This document shows, one piece after another, positions 23,762-33,379 of a DNA stretch of 44,380 nucleotides; the first letter of the stretch is position 1; each line of letters begins with the position of its first letter. The notes under the pieces were generated by a model. It was not told where the DNA came from. It did no database searches and saw only the letters and a program-made list of their open reading frames with translations. The stretch is from Inhella sp. (GTDB lineage: Bacteria; Pseudomonadota; Gammaproteobacteria; Burkholderiales; Burkholderiaceae_C), in the NCBI RefSeq assembly GCF_027532025.1, contig NZ_JAPZSY010000091.1, positions 1-44,380 of the forward strand, read 5' to 3'. The translations under genes and the position numbers were made by a program.

Positions 23762-25003
23762 ATGCGCGCCATCCACTCCCCGTCGTCCCGGCTCTGGGCC
23801 CCGTTGTTGTTGTCGACCTGCCTGCTGGCGGCCTGCCAAAAGTCCTCGCCCGATGGCGCAGGCAAGCCGGGCGGCAGCCCACCCGAGGTGGGCGTGGTGA
23901 CGGTGACACGGGGCGAGGCGCCCCTGACGCTGGCCTTGCCCGGGCGGCTCACCGCCAGCCAGACGGCCGAGATCCGTCCCCAGGTAACCGGGCTGATCCA
24001 GCGCCGGCTTTTCGAGGAGGGGGCGTTGGTGAAGGCGGGGCAGCCGCTTTACCAGCTGGACGCCGCCAGCTTCGAGGCCGAGCGTGCACGCGCCGCAGCT
24101 GCCTTGCAGCGGGCGGAGGCGCAGCGGGCCGTGGCCCAAACCAAGGCCACGCGCGACGCCGAGTTGCTGAAGGCCGATGCCCTCAGCCACCAGCAGGCCG
24201 ATGACAGCGCCGCAGCGGCTCAGCAGGCGCAAGCAGAGGTCGCTGTGGCGCGCGCCACCCTGGAAGCCGCGCAGGTGCAATGGGCACGCTCGCGCATCGT
24301 GGCCCCCATCGCGGGTCGCGTGGACATCTCCTCGGTCACGGCCGGCGCCTTGGTGACGGCCAACCAAACCCAAGCGCTGACAACCGTGCAGCAACTGGAC
24401 CCGATGCAGATCGACATCGTGCAAAGCAGCGCCGAGATGTTGGCTTTGCGCCGGCAATTGGCCGGTCGGGGCGGCTCCAGCTCGGTGGAATTGGTGCTGG
24501 AAGACGGCAGCGTCTACCCGCAGCGTGGCACGCTCAAGGTCAGCAGCGTGGGCGTGGACCGGGGCACCGGCGCCGTGACCCTGCGTGCCACCGTGCCCAA
24601 CCCCAAGGGCGATTTGCTGCCCGGCATGGTGGTGACCGCCCGTGTGGTGGCGGGTGTGGACCCCGACGTGATCTTGGTGCCGCAACAGGGCGTGAGCCGA
24701 TCGGCCACCGGCGACGCCACCGCTTTGGTCGTGGGTGAGGGCAACAAGGCCGAGCGCCGCCGCTTGAAGCTGGCGCGTGCCGTGGGCAACCAATGGCTGG
24801 TGACCGAGGGCTTGGCCGTGGGCGACCGACTCATCGTGGAGGGCCTGCAACGCGCCCGCCCGAACCAGCCGGTGACCCCGGTGCCGGCCGGCTCCAAACC
24901 GCCAGCGCCAGGGCAGGGCGGCAAGACCGAGAAGGGTGGGGGAGCCAAAGCGCCGGGTCCGGCGGGTGCGTCGGCCGTGGCCGCAGGCGCCAAGGGCGGC
25001 TGA
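23762..25003 (+). CDS. RND efflux periplasmic adaptor lipoprotein (AcrA/MexA type)
   Basis: This 413-residue membrane-fusion protein links the inner-membrane pump to the outer-membrane channel. A lipoprotein signal ends in LSTCLLAACQ. The first lipoyl half is LTASQTAEIRPQVTGLIQRR. A long alpha-hairpin rich in Ala, Glu and Gln follows (about residues 105-165). The second lipoyl half is SRIVAPIAGRVDISSVTAGA. The beta-barrel and membrane-proximal parts include PNPKGDLLPGMVVTARV and ILVPQQGVSRS. The last 35 residues are a Gly/Pro/Lys-rich tail not usual in AcrA. The pump gene starts 1 bp after its stop. Confidence 0.93.
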   Translation: MRAIHSPSSRLWAPLLLSTCLLAACQKSSPDGAGKPGGSPPEVGVVTVTRGEAPLTLALPGRLTASQTAEIRPQVTGLIQRRLFEEGALVKAGQPLYQLDAASFEAERARAAAALQRAEAQRAVAQTKATRDAELLKADALSHQQADDSAAAAQQAQAEVAVARATLEAAQVQWARSRIVAPIAGRVDISSVTAGALVTANQTQALTTVQQLDPMQIDIVQSSAEMLALRRQLAGRGGSSSVELVLEDGSVYPQRGTLKVSSVGVDRGTGAVTLRATVPNPKGDLLPGMVVTARVVAGVDPDVILVPQQGVSRSATGDATALVVGEGNKAERRRLKLARAVGNQWLVTEGLAVGDRLIVEGLQRARPNQPVTPVPAGSKPPAPGQGGKTEKGGGAKAPGPAGASAVAAGAKGG

Positions 25004-25004
25004 G

Positions 25005-28000
25005 ATGGCGTCGTTCTTCATCGACCGACCCATCTTTGCCTGGGTCATCGCCATCGTCATCGTGCTGGCGGGCGCAGGTGCGGTGCACAAGCTGGCGCTG
25101 GAGCGCTACCCCGACATCGCCCCCACGCGCGTGTCGATCAACACCAACTACCCCGGGGCATCCGCCAAAGCCATCGAGGATTCGGTGACGCAGATCATCG
25201 AACAGAGCCTGAAGGGCATCGACGGGCTGCTTTCCATCGAAAGCAGCAGCAGCGCCACCGGCAGCGCCAGCACCACGCTGACCTTCGTGGCCGGCACCAA
25301 CCCCGACACCGCGCAGGTGCAGGTGCAAAACAAGGTGCAGTCGGTCATCAGCCGGCTGCCGCAGGCCGTGCAGGCGCAGGGTGTGCGGGTGACCAAGTCG
25401 GGCACCGAACCCCTGATGGTTGTCATGCTCACCAGCGACGATCCCGAGGTGACGTCCGGTGACTTGGGCGACTACCTCAACTCGACGCTGTTGGACATCG
25501 TCAGCCGCGTGGAAGGGGTGGGCGATGTGATCGTGTTCGGTTCGGGCTACGCCATGCGCATCTGGCTCGACCCCCTGAAGCTGCAGCGCTATAACTTGGT
25601 TCCGGCCGACATCCGCACCGCCTTGCTGCAACAGAACACCGAGGTGTCGGCCGGGCAGATCGGTGCGCTGCCCGCGCCGGAAGGGCAGCGGCTGACCGCC
25701 ATCGTGACGGCGCGCTCCAAACTCACCACGGCCGAGGAATTCCGCCAAGTCATCTTGCGCGTTCAGCCCGATGGTTCGTCCCTGCGCCTGGGCGATGTGG
25801 CGCGGGTGGAATTGGGCCGCGACAGTTACACAACCAATGTGCGCTCCAGCGGGAGCACAGCGGCCGGCATGGCCATCTTCCCGGCCAGCGGCGCCAACGC
25901 CCTCGCCACGGGCGATGCCGTGAAGGCCAAGCTGAAAGAGCTGGAGCCTTTCTTCCCACCCGGCTACAAGGCCACGGCCACCTTCGACAGCACGCCCTTC
26001 ATCCGCGTGTCCATCCAGGGCGTGGTGCAAACGCTGATCGAGGCCATCGTGCTGGTGGTGGCCATCATGTACCTCTTCATGCAAAACCTGCGGGCCACCC
26101 TGATTCCGGCCATTGCCGTGCCCGTGGTGTTGATGGGCACCTTCGGCGTGCTGGCGGTGGCGGGGTATTCGATCAACTCGCTCACCATGTTCGGGCTGGT
26201 GCTCGCCATCGGCTTGTTGGTGGACGACGCCATCGTGGTGGTCGAAAACGTCGAACGCCTGATGCGCGAGGAAGGCCTGTCGCCCAAAGACGCCACGCGC
26301 CAGAGCATGAAAGAGATCACCGGCGCGCTGGTGGGCATCGCTGTGGTGTTGTCGGCGGTGTTCATTCCCATGGCCTTCTTCGGCGGCTCCACGGGCATCA
26401 TTTATCGGCAGTTCAGCATCACCGTGGTCAGCGCCATGGTGTTGTCGGTGCTGGTGGCCATGACCCTGTCGCCGGCGCTGTGCTCCACGCTGCTGCGCCC
26501 GATCCACCAGGGTCAACACGCAGCGCATGGCGGCCCGATCGGCAAGCAACTGGACTGGTTCTTTGGCGGCTTCAATCGCGGGTTCGAGCGCTTCACGCAG
26601 CGCTACGTGGGCCAGGTGCGTTGGCTGACGGCCCGGGGGGTGCGCAGCTTCGGCGTGTACCTGGCAGTGATCGCTGGCATGGCCTGGATGTACACCAGCC
26701 TGCCCACCTCCTTCTTGCCCGACGAGGACCAGGGCGGGCTGCAGATCCAAGTGCGCATGGCGCCGGGCGCCACCAACGAGCGGTTGGAAGGCGTGATGCA
26801 GGAGATGGAGGCCTACTTCGCCGAGCAGAACGACATCCTGTTCTACAACGTGGTGCGCGGTGCGGGTGGCGACCAAGGCTCGGGGCAGGGCTTCATCCGG
26901 CTGCGCGACTGGAAGGAGCGCCAACGCCACGAGCAGTCCGCAGCCGCCTTGGCCGAGCGCTTCACGCGTGACCTGGGCCGACGCATCCGCGACGCCAATG
27001 TCTTCGTGGTCATGCCGCCCACCGTTAGGAGTTTGGGCGGCAGCGCCGGCATCCAGCTGTTCCTGCAAGACCTGGGCGGACTGGGCCAAGAGCAACTGGC
27101 GCAGGCCCGCGATCGGCTCATCGAGCTGGCCAACAAGCACCCCGAGCTGAGTCGCACCCGCACCAACAGCCTGGCTGACACGCCGCAGCTGCAGGTGTTG
27201 ATCGACGACCAACAGGCGGGCGTCCTGGGGGTGTCGCCGGCGGTCATCAACGACACCTTGTCCATCGCGCTGGGCGGTGCCTACGTGAACGACTTCATCG
27301 ACCGCGGCCGCGTCAAGCGCGTGCTGGTGCAGGGCGAGGCCGCCTACCGCGCCGACCCCGAAGCCATCCGCCATTGGTACGTGCGCAACGCCAGCGGGCA
27401 GATGGTGTCTTTCGCGGCCTTCGCCACCAGCCGCTGGACGAGTGGCCCGCGGCAACTGGTGCGCTACAACGGCAGCTCTGCCTTCGAGATCCAGTCCGAC
27501 GTGCCGCCTGGCGTGAGTTCCGGCGCAGCCATGAAAGCGATGGAAGAGGTGCTGCGCGAGATGCCCCCGGGCATCGGCTACGAATGGTCGGGCCGCAGCT
27601 ACCAGGAGCGGCTGAGCGGCGACCAAGCGCCGCTGCTGTACGCCATCTCGGTGCTGTTCATCTTCCTGTGCTTGGCGGCGCTGTACGAGAGCTGGTCCGT
27701 GCCCTTCAGCGTCATGCTGGTGGTGCCACTGGGCATCTTCGGTGCTCTGGCCGCCAGCCACCTGGGCGGTCAGAGCAACGATGTGTTCTTCCAGGTGGGC
27801 CTGCTGACCACCGTGGGGCTGTCGGCCAAGAACGCCATCCTGATCGTCGAATTCGCCGAGACCCTGATGGCCCAAGGCCTGGGCCTGCTGGAGGCGACGC
27901 TCAAGGCCAGCCGCCAGCGCTTGCGCCCGATCTTGATGACCTCGCTCGCTTTCATGATGGGGGTGCTGCCGCTGGCCTACAGCAGCGGCGCGGGCTCGGG

Positions 28001-28154
28001 CTCGCAAAAGGCCATCGGTTTTGGGGTGCTGGGCGGCATGGCCAGTGCGACCGCCTTGGGCATCTTCTTCGTGCCCTTGTTCTACCTGTGGGTCAAGCGT
28101 CGCTTCAGCCGACTGACGCCGCCCGCGGCAACCAGCGCGGAGGGCCGGACATGA
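25005..28154 (+). CDS. RND efflux pump, HAE1 family (AcrB/MexB type)
   Basis: This 1049-residue inner-membrane proton antiporter exports hydrophobic and amphiphilic compounds. ATG 25005 gives the classical start ASFFIDRPIFAWVIAIVIVL. The two charged Asp of TM4 are in GLLVDDAIVVVENVERLM, and the TM10 Lys is in GLSAKNAILIVEFAETL, so the proton relay is complete. Large periplasmic loops are present, including YPDIAPTRVSINTNYPGASA in the first porter domain. The end overlaps the outer-membrane factor by ATGA. Substrates cannot be predicted; the layout is that of a general multidrug pump. Confidence 0.96.
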   Translation: MASFFIDRPIFAWVIAIVIVLAGAGAVHKLALERYPDIAPTRVSINTNYPGASAKAIEDSVTQIIEQSLKGIDGLLSIESSSSATGSASTTLTFVAGTNPDTAQVQVQNKVQSVISRLPQAVQAQGVRVTKSGTEPLMVVMLTSDDPEVTSGDLGDYLNSTLLDIVSRVEGVGDVIVFGSGYAMRIWLDPLKLQRYNLVPADIRTALLQQNTEVSAGQIGALPAPEGQRLTAIVTARSKLTTAEEFRQVILRVQPDGSSLRLGDVARVELGRDSYTTNVRSSGSTAAGMAIFPASGANALATGDAVKAKLKELEPFFPPGYKATATFDSTPFIRVSIQGVVQTLIEAIVLVVAIMYLFMQNLRATLIPAIAVPVVLMGTFGVLAVAGYSINSLTMFGLVLAIGLLVDDAIVVVENVERLMREEGLSPKDATRQSMKEITGALVGIAVVLSAVFIPMAFFGGSTGIIYRQFSITVVSAMVLSVLVAMTLSPALCSTLLRPIHQGQHAAHGGPIGKQLDWFFGGFNRGFERFTQRYVGQVRWLTARGVRSFGVYLAVIAGMAWMYTSLPTSFLPDEDQGGLQIQVRMAPGATNERLEGVMQEMEAYFAEQNDILFYNVVRGAGGDQGSGQGFIRLRDWKERQRHEQSAAALAERFTRDLGRRIRDANVFVVMPPTVRSLGGSAGIQLFLQDLGGLGQEQLAQARDRLIELANKHPELSRTRTNSLADTPQLQVLIDDQQAGVLGVSPAVINDTLSIALGGAYVNDFIDRGRVKRVLVQGEAAYRADPEAIRHWYVRNASGQMVSFAAFATSRWTSGPRQLVRYNGSSAFEIQSDVPPGVSSGAAMKAMEEVLREMPPGIGYEWSGRSYQERLSGDQAPLLYAISVLFIFLCLAALYESWSVPFSVMLVVPLGIFGALAASHLGGQSNDVFFQVGLLTTVGLSAKNAILIVEFAETLMAQGLGLLEATLKASRQRLRPILMTSLAFMMGVLPLAYSSGAGSGSQKAIGFGVLGGMASATALGIFFVPLFYLWVKRRFSRLTPPAATSAEGRT

Positions 28155-29539
28155 AAACCCACTTGACCCTGCTGGCCACCGCCTCGCTGCTGGGCGCCTG
28201 CGGCAGTTTGGTGCCCGCCCGAGACGCCGACACCGCCGTGCTGCGCGATCAATTCCAAGTCGACAACACGGCCGCCAAGGTGGACGCTGGCCCCCCGGTA
28301 CAAGCGACGGCATGGGACGGCTTCTTCACCGACGCTCGGCTCCAAAAGACGGTGGCCGTGGCCCTGGCCCAGAACCGCAGCTTGCGCGCCAGCGCCGCGC
28401 TGGTGGAACGCGCACGGGCGCAGGCCGGCGTAGCCGACGCCGCGCTGTGGCCCACGGTCGACGGCGCGGTGAACGCCAGCCGCCAGCGCAACGCCGGTAT
28501 TGCCAGCACGACGACCAGCGGCACCCTGGGCTTGGCCCGCTACGAAATCGACCTGTTCGACCGATTGGGCAGCCTGCAGGGCGCCGCCCGGGCGCGCTTC
28601 GAGGCCCAGCGCTGGACGCAGCGGGCGGCCCAACTGTCCCTGGTGGCCGAGGTGAGCAACGCCTGGCTGACCCTGGCGGCCGAGCAGCAGCGCCAGGGCC
28701 TGGCCGATGCGCTGCGCGACAGCCAACAGAAAACGTTGGCCTTGGTGGACAAACAGCACGCGCTGGGCGCTGTCTCGGGCCTGGTTCGCGCCCGTGCGCA
28801 AACCGCCTTCGAGGCGGCCCGAGGCGAAGCCGCCCGCAGCCGCGTGGCGGTCACCCAAGCGCGCCTGGCCCTGGAGTTGTTGGCCGGGCAGCCTCTGCCG
28901 GACGACTGCTTGCCGTCGGCCGATGCCCTGGTGCTCGACCTCAGCGCCGTGCCGGCGCTGCCCGCCGGACTGCCAGCCACCGTGTTGCTTCAGCGCCCCG
29001 ACGTGAAAGCCGCCGAACAGCAACTGCAAGCCACCGCCTATGACGTGGGCGCGGCCCGAGCCGCGCGCTTCCCGCGCCTGTCGCTGACGGGCAGCTTGGG
29101 CACGCGCAGTGCCGCCTTGGACGACCTGTTCAAGTCAGGCACTGGCTTTTGGAGCGTGGCGCCGCAGATCGACATCCCGCTGTTCGACGCCGGCGCTCGC
29201 GCCGCGCAGGTCGAGGTCGCGAGGGCCACGCGCCAGCAGGCCATCGCGTCTTACGACGCCACACTGCAGGCGGCCTTCCGCGAGGTGGCCGACGCTTTGG
29301 CCGTGCGCGACAGCCTGTCCGAACGCCTGGACGCCGCTCAGGGCCAGGTGGCTGCGGCCGAGCGCAGCTTGGCTCTGGCCGAGGTCAGCTACCGGCTGGG
29401 TGCTTCCAGCCAGTTGGAGCTCTTGGACGCGCAACGCCAACTCAGCAACGCCCAACTCGCTCGCGTCAGCCTGCAGCAGCTGGCACAGCTCAACCGGGTG
29501 CAGCTGTTGCGGGCGTTGGGTGGTCGATGGCAGCCGTGA
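28151..29539 (+). CDS. outer-membrane efflux factor, NodT/OprM-type lipoprotein
   Basis: This 462-residue TolC-like channel starts at ATG 28151, overlapping the pump stop. The lipoprotein signal is MKTHLTLLATASLLGACGSL. Two repeated OEP halves are visible, each with long Ala/Arg/Gln-rich helices. Typical segments are AQNRSLRASAALVERARAQA, RYEIDLFDRLGSLQGAARAR, LLQRPDVKAAEQQLQATAYD, APQIDIPLFDAGARAAQVEV and SYRLGASSQLELLDAQRQL. It completes the tripartite system in one operon and may also serve the second RND pump at 33380, which has no channel of its own. Confidence 0.94.
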   Translation: MKTHLTLLATASLLGACGSLVPARDADTAVLRDQFQVDNTAAKVDAGPPVQATAWDGFFTDARLQKTVAVALAQNRSLRASAALVERARAQAGVADAALWPTVDGAVNASRQRNAGIASTTTSGTLGLARYEIDLFDRLGSLQGAARARFEAQRWTQRAAQLSLVAEVSNAWLTLAAEQQRQGLADALRDSQQKTLALVDKQHALGAVSGLVRARAQTAFEAARGEAARSRVAVTQARLALELLAGQPLPDDCLPSADALVLDLSAVPALPAGLPATVLLQRPDVKAAEQQLQATAYDVGAARAARFPRLSLTGSLGTRSAALDDLFKSGTGFWSVAPQIDIPLFDAGARAAQVEVARATRQQAIASYDATLQAAFREVADALAVRDSLSERLDAAQGQVAAAERSLALAEVSYRLGASSQLELLDAQRQLSNAQLARVSLQQLAQLNRVQLLRALGGRWQP

Positions 29540-29630
29540 TCGCGGGTGAGTCCCAGGGCAGGGGGAGGCCGCCGTTGTGCTACGGTTTGGGACCCCCTTC
29601 TTCTGACCCTCGCTTTCCTGGGAGACATCG

Positions 29631-30092
29631 ATGAAAGTCGCCGACATCCTCAAGGTCAAGGGCAACACCCTGTTCACCGTGACCCCGGAAACCCCGCTGG
29701 CTGAAGCCGTGGCCTCCATGTCGAAGCTGGACATCGGCTCGCTGGTGGTCATCGAGCTGGGCGACGTGGTGGGCATGCTCACCTTCCGCGAAGTCATCAA
29801 CGCCGTCGTGGCCAACGGCGGTCAGATCGGTGATCGACAGGTTCGCTCCGTCATGGACGACCACCCGCTGACCTGCACGCCCGACACCGAGATCGACGAG
29901 GTGCGCCGCATGATGCTCGGCCGCCATGCGCGCTACATGCCAGCGCTGAACGGCAAGACCCTGATGGGCGTGATCTCGTTCTACGACGTGGCCAAGGCCG
30001 TGGTCGACGCGCAAGACTTCGAGAACAAGATGCTCAAGGCCTACATCCGCGATTGGCCTGTTGAGGAAGAAGGCGACGCCAAGTCGGGTTGA
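29631..30092 (+). CDS. tandem CBS-domain protein
   Basis: This 153-residue soluble protein is made of two CBS motifs: VADILKVKGNTLFTVTPETP to MLTFREVINAVVANG, and VRSVMDDHPLTCTPDTEIDE to GVISFYDVAKAVVD. Such pairs bind adenine nucleotides and act as energy sensors. The partner it would regulate is not fused to it and cannot be named. A GGGAG ribosome-binding site precedes ATG 29631. A palindromic terminator follows. Confidence 0.93.
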   Translation: MKVADILKVKGNTLFTVTPETPLAEAVASMSKLDIGSLVVIELGDVVGMLTFREVINAVVANGGQIGDRQVRSVMDDHPLTCTPDTEIDEVRRMMLGRHARYMPALNGKTLMGVISFYDVAKAVVDAQDFENKMLKAYIRDWPVEEEGDAKSG

Positions 30093-30105
30093 CGGCCAGA
30101 GGTCC

Positions 30106-30141
30106 CAACAACAAGGCCCCTCGCGAGGGGCCTTGTTGTTG
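30106..30141. terminator. 36-bp perfect palindrome, bidirectional terminator
   Basis: CAACAACAAGGCCCCTCG (30106-30123) is followed immediately by its exact reverse complement. The GC core with A-rich and T-rich outer arms gives a terminator shape in both directions. It lies between the convergent CBS and TPR genes, ten bases before the stop of the latter. Confidence 0.85.
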
Positions 30142-30150
30142 ATGGACCGT

Positions 30151-30894
30151 TCAGGCTTTGGGCTGCGCCTCGCGCAGCCGCGCCAGCAGGGGCGCGTTGA
30201 GCTCGCGCGTGTGCGCGTTCCACTTGCGCTGCTGTTGCTCCAGCTCGGCGCGCCAGGTGTCGGCCTGGGGCTGGTGCTGGGACCAGGCCCAAAGCAGGCG
30301 TTCGGCCTTGGCTTCGAAGCTGCCGAAGCGCGCGACGGTGGCGCTGAACAGCGTGCCGGCCTCGTCGTGCCGGCCCTGCTGGGCCAGGGCACGGGCGCGC
30401 AGCAGGGCCACGGCCTCGGCGCGGAAGTCGGGTTGGCGGTCGGCGATCACCGCCAAGTGCGTCAGGCACAGGTCGGCACGGCCGCGCTGCAACTGCACCT
30501 GGGCAGCACCCCAGCGCACGTCGGCGTCGTTGGCGAAGGGCCCTTGCAGGCACTGCTCGTAGGTGGCCGCGGCCTCCTCGAGTTGGTCTGCGCCCAGGAG
30601 CGCGGCGGCCAGCCGCATTTGGTTTTGCGCTGTGGGCGTGTCTTCCAGCGCGGCACGGGCTTCACGCAACTCTCGGCCAGGGTCGAGCACACGCCCCACC
30701 GCGCGCAGGGTGCGGTTGGCCTGGCGGTGCAACCGGCTGTGCGGCAGGTAGATCGTCAGCAGGTAAACGACCGAGCCCAAGAGCGGGAAGCTGAAGAGGA
30801 TGAACAGCCAGTACGTCTGCTGGCCGCTGCGCACGGCGTGCACCGCACAACAAAGGGCCAGCGCGAGGTGCAGGCCGATTCCGACAAAAGGCAT
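30151..30894 (-). CDS. TPR-like membrane protein with PLDc_N-like N-terminus
   Basis: This 247-residue protein starts at ATG 30894. Residues 1-50 hold two hydrophobic segments ([38 protein letters not shown]). The second resembles the PLDc_N/cardiolipin-synthase N-terminal segment. From residue 75 on it is helical, with TPR-like units: [40 protein letters not shown] and [20 protein letters not shown]. It is probably a membrane-tethered scaffold. It is divergent from aroC with about 100 bp between. Confidence 0.8.
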   Translation of the reverse strand: MPFVGIGLHLALALCCAVHAVRSGQQTYWLFILFSFPLLGSVVYLLTIYLPHSRLHRQANRTLRAVGRVLDPGRELREARAALEDTPTAQNQMRLAAALLGADQLEEAAATYEQCLQGPFANDADVRWGAAQVQLQRGRADLCLTHLAVIADRQPDFRAEAVALLRARALAQQGRHDEAGTLFSATVARFGSFEAKAERLLWAWSQHQPQADTWRAELEQQQRKWNAHTRELNAPLLARLREAQPKA

Positions 30895-30963
30895 GTTGGG
30901 GCTCCCTGGGTGCCTCTGTGAGGGCGATGGGCGGCATTCTCGGGGCGGCGAGGGTGGCATTCC

Positions 30964-30969
30964 TAGAAT
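30964..30969 (+). promoter_or_regulatory. -10-like box of aroC
   Basis: TAGAAT lies 29 bp before ATG 30999. No good -35 is seen at 16-18 bp spacing, so this is tentative. Confidence 0.3.
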
Positions 30970-30998
30970 GCGGGCCCGATTCGGGTTCAGGAATTTTC

Positions 30999-32096
30999 AT
31001 GGCGGGCAGCACCTTTGGCAACTGGTTTGCCGTTACCAATTTCGGCGAGAGCCACGGCCCGGCCATCGGCTGCGTCATCGACGGCTGCCCCCCGGGCCTG
31101 CCCCTGAGCGAGGCCGACATCCAGGGCGACCTGGACCGCCGCCGCCCCGGTACCAGCCGTCACGTCACTCAGCGCCAAGAGCCCGATGCGGTCGAGATCT
31201 TGTCCGGCGTCTACGAAGGCGTGACCACCGGCACACCGATCGCGCTGCTCATTCGCAACGTGGACCAGCGCAGCAAGGACTACGGCAACCTGCTGGACAC
31301 CTTCCGCCCCGGCCACGCCGACTACCCCTACTGGCGGAAGTACGGCCTGCGCGACCCGCGCGGCGGTGGGCGCAGCAGCGCGCGCCTCACCGCCCCCATG
31401 GTGGCCGCCGGCGCCGTGGCCAAGAAGTGGCTGGCCGAGCACCATGGCATTCGGGTGCGCGGCTGCATGACGGCGCTGGGCGCCACGCCCATCGCCACCG
31501 ACGATTGGAGCCAAGTCCACCACAACCCCTTCTTCGCCGCCACGGCCCAGGGCATCGATGCTCTGGAGGCTCAGATGGACGCGCTGCGCAAGAGCGGCGA
31601 CTCGGTGGGCGCCAAGTTGCGCGTGGAGGCCAGCGGCCTGCCGCCGGGCTGGGGCGCGCCGCTGTTCGACAAGCTGGACGCCCAGATCGCCTACGCCATG
31701 ATGGGCATCAACGCCGTGAAGGGCGTGGAGATCGGCGACGGCTTCGGCGTGGTGGCGCAAACTGGCAGCGAGCACGGCGACGAGCTGCACCCCGAAGGGT
31801 TTGCCAGCAACCACGGCGGCGGCGTGCTGGGCGGTTTGAGCACCGGGCAGGACCTGGTGGTGCACATCGCCATCAAGCCCACCAGCTCCATCCGTTTGGA
31901 AAAGGCCAGCATCGACCGCGCGGGCCAGCCCACCACGGTGGTGACCCACGGCCGGCACGACCCCTGTGTTGGCATCCGGGCCACACCCATCGCCGAGGCC
32001 ATGCTGGCCTTGGTGCTGATGGACGCCGCCTTGCAACACCGCGCCCAGTGCGGCGATGTGCGCATCGACACACCGCCTGTCCCCGGGCATCGGTAG
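30999..32096 (+). CDS. aroC: chorismate synthase AroC
   Basis: AroC removes phosphate from EPSP to form chorismate, the last shared step of aromatic amino-acid synthesis, and needs reduced FMN. The 365-residue protein has the three family signatures: [18 protein letters not shown], then [20 protein letters not shown] with GGGRSSAR, and [20 protein letters not shown] 30999 gives the usual [10 protein letters not shown] start. The next gene downstream is the second RND adaptor after 95 bp, so a shared transcript is possible but not shown. Confidence 0.98.
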   Translation: MAGSTFGNWFAVTNFGESHGPAIGCVIDGCPPGLPLSEADIQGDLDRRRPGTSRHVTQRQEPDAVEILSGVYEGVTTGTPIALLIRNVDQRSKDYGNLLDTFRPGHADYPYWRKYGLRDPRGGGRSSARLTAPMVAAGAVAKKWLAEHHGIRVRGCMTALGATPIATDDWSQVHHNPFFAATAQGIDALEAQMDALRKSGDSVGAKLRVEASGLPPGWGAPLFDKLDAQIAYAMMGINAVKGVEIGDGFGVVAQTGSEHGDELHPEGFASNHGGGVLGGLSTGQDLVVHIAIKPTSSIRLEKASIDRAGQPTTVVTHGRHDPCVGIRATPIAEAMLALVLMDAALQHRAQCGDVRIDTPPVPGHR

Positions 32097-32191
32097 CCTG
32101 TCCAGCGCGGGGTGCAGTTCGTCGCGCCCCGCATGCACTTCGTCGCGCCCCTCGCCACCATGCCGGTTGTTTTTCATCACCGGAGCCGGGC

Positions 32192-33376
32192 ATGGGGCTG
32201 CTCAACACCACCACCGTTCGTCAACGTCGTTGGGCCTGGGGCGCGGGCTTAGGCGCCATCGCGCTGGCCGCGGTCGCCACCGCCGTGCTGGCCCGAGGGC
32301 AAGGCGACGCGACCCAGGACGAGAAAAAACTGGCCGACAAGGCCTTGCGCTTCAACCCCAGCGAGGTGGTGCAGCCGCAGCTGGCCAAACTGGCCGCGCG
32401 CATTGAGTTCTCGGGGCCGCTGGTGGCCCCCAACACCGCCACGGTGCGCGCCAAGGGCGGTGGCACCTTGTTGGCGCTGAATGCCCCGGAGGGCACCCGC
32501 GTGCGCGCTGGGCAGGCCATCGGCAGCCTGGACCTGGAGGACCTGCGACAGCGAGTGGCCGAACGCGCAGCCGGCGTTGAAGCCGTGCGCGCCCAAGCCG
32601 TGCAGGCGGAGCGCACGCACGCGGCCAACGAGAGCTTGGCGCGCCAGAACTTCATCGCCCCCACGGCGCTGGACTCCAGCCGCGCCGCGCTGGACACCCA
32701 GCGCGCCCAACTGGCCGCCGCCCAGGCGCAGCTGCAAACCATGCAGGTGGCCCTGCGACAAGCCAGCCTGACCGCGCCCATCAGCGGCTGGGTGGCCAAA
32801 CGCCATGCGGTGCCGGGCGAAAAGCTCCAAGCCGAACAGCCGGTCGTCACGGTGGTGGACTTGAGCCAGTTGGAGTTGGCCGGCTTGGTGGGCACGCACG
32901 AGGTGGCGCGCCTGAAGCCCGGCATGGCGGCGCAGGTGCGCATCGAAGGTGTGGCCGAGCCGGTGACGGCGCGTATCGCCCGCATCAGCCCGGCGGCTGA
33001 GCCGGGCACGCGCTCCATCGGTGTCACGCTCAGCCTGCCCAACCCCGGTGAGGCCCTGCGCGCCGGCCAGTACGCTTTGGCCACCGTCACCTTGGACGAC
33101 CCCGAACCTCGCCTGACGGTGCCCGTGTCCGCCCTGGTCGGCAGTGACGGCCAGCAGCAGGTGTGGCTCATTGAGCAAGGCGAGCTCAAACGCCGCCTCG
33201 TCACCACCGGCCGTCGCGATGCCCAACGCGGCCGTGTGGAGGTGCTCAAGGGCTTGACGCCCGAGGCTCAGGTGCTGGCCGGTCGTTACGACAACCTGCG
33301 CGAAGGCGCCAAGGCCACGGTGGACACCAAGCCCGCGGCCCAAGCGGCCGCCGCCACGCCCCAGGCGGGGGGCTGA
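32192..33376 (+). CDS. second RND periplasmic adaptor protein
   Basis: This 394-residue membrane-fusion protein has an N-terminal transmembrane anchor (WAWGAGLGAIALAAVATAVL) and no lipobox, unlike the first adaptor. It shows lipoyl halves (KGGGTLLALNAPEGTRVRAG; ASLTAPISGWVAKRHAVPGE), an alpha-hairpin (about residues 110-185), and a barrel segment (LVGTHEVARLKPGMAAQVRI). LTVPVSALVGSDGQQQVWLI lies in the membrane-proximal domain. It is followed 3 bp later by its pump. Confidence 0.92.
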   Translation: MGLLNTTTVRQRRWAWGAGLGAIALAAVATAVLARGQGDATQDEKKLADKALRFNPSEVVQPQLAKLAARIEFSGPLVAPNTATVRAKGGGTLLALNAPEGTRVRAGQAIGSLDLEDLRQRVAERAAGVEAVRAQAVQAERTHAANESLARQNFIAPTALDSSRAALDTQRAQLAAAQAQLQTMQVALRQASLTAPISGWVAKRHAVPGEKLQAEQPVVTVVDLSQLELAGLVGTHEVARLKPGMAAQVRIEGVAEPVTARIARISPAAEPGTRSIGVTLSLPNPGEALRAGQYALATVTLDDPEPRLTVPVSALVGSDGQQQVWLIEQGELKRRLVTTGRRDAQRGRVEVLKGLTPEAQVLAGRYDNLREGAKATVDTKPAAQAAAATPQAGG

Positions 33377-33379
33377 GCC

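Noticed and set aside
24831-28313. 1160-residue ORF on the - strand
   Set aside because: It is antisense to the AcrB-type pump, with shadow-like composition and no domains.
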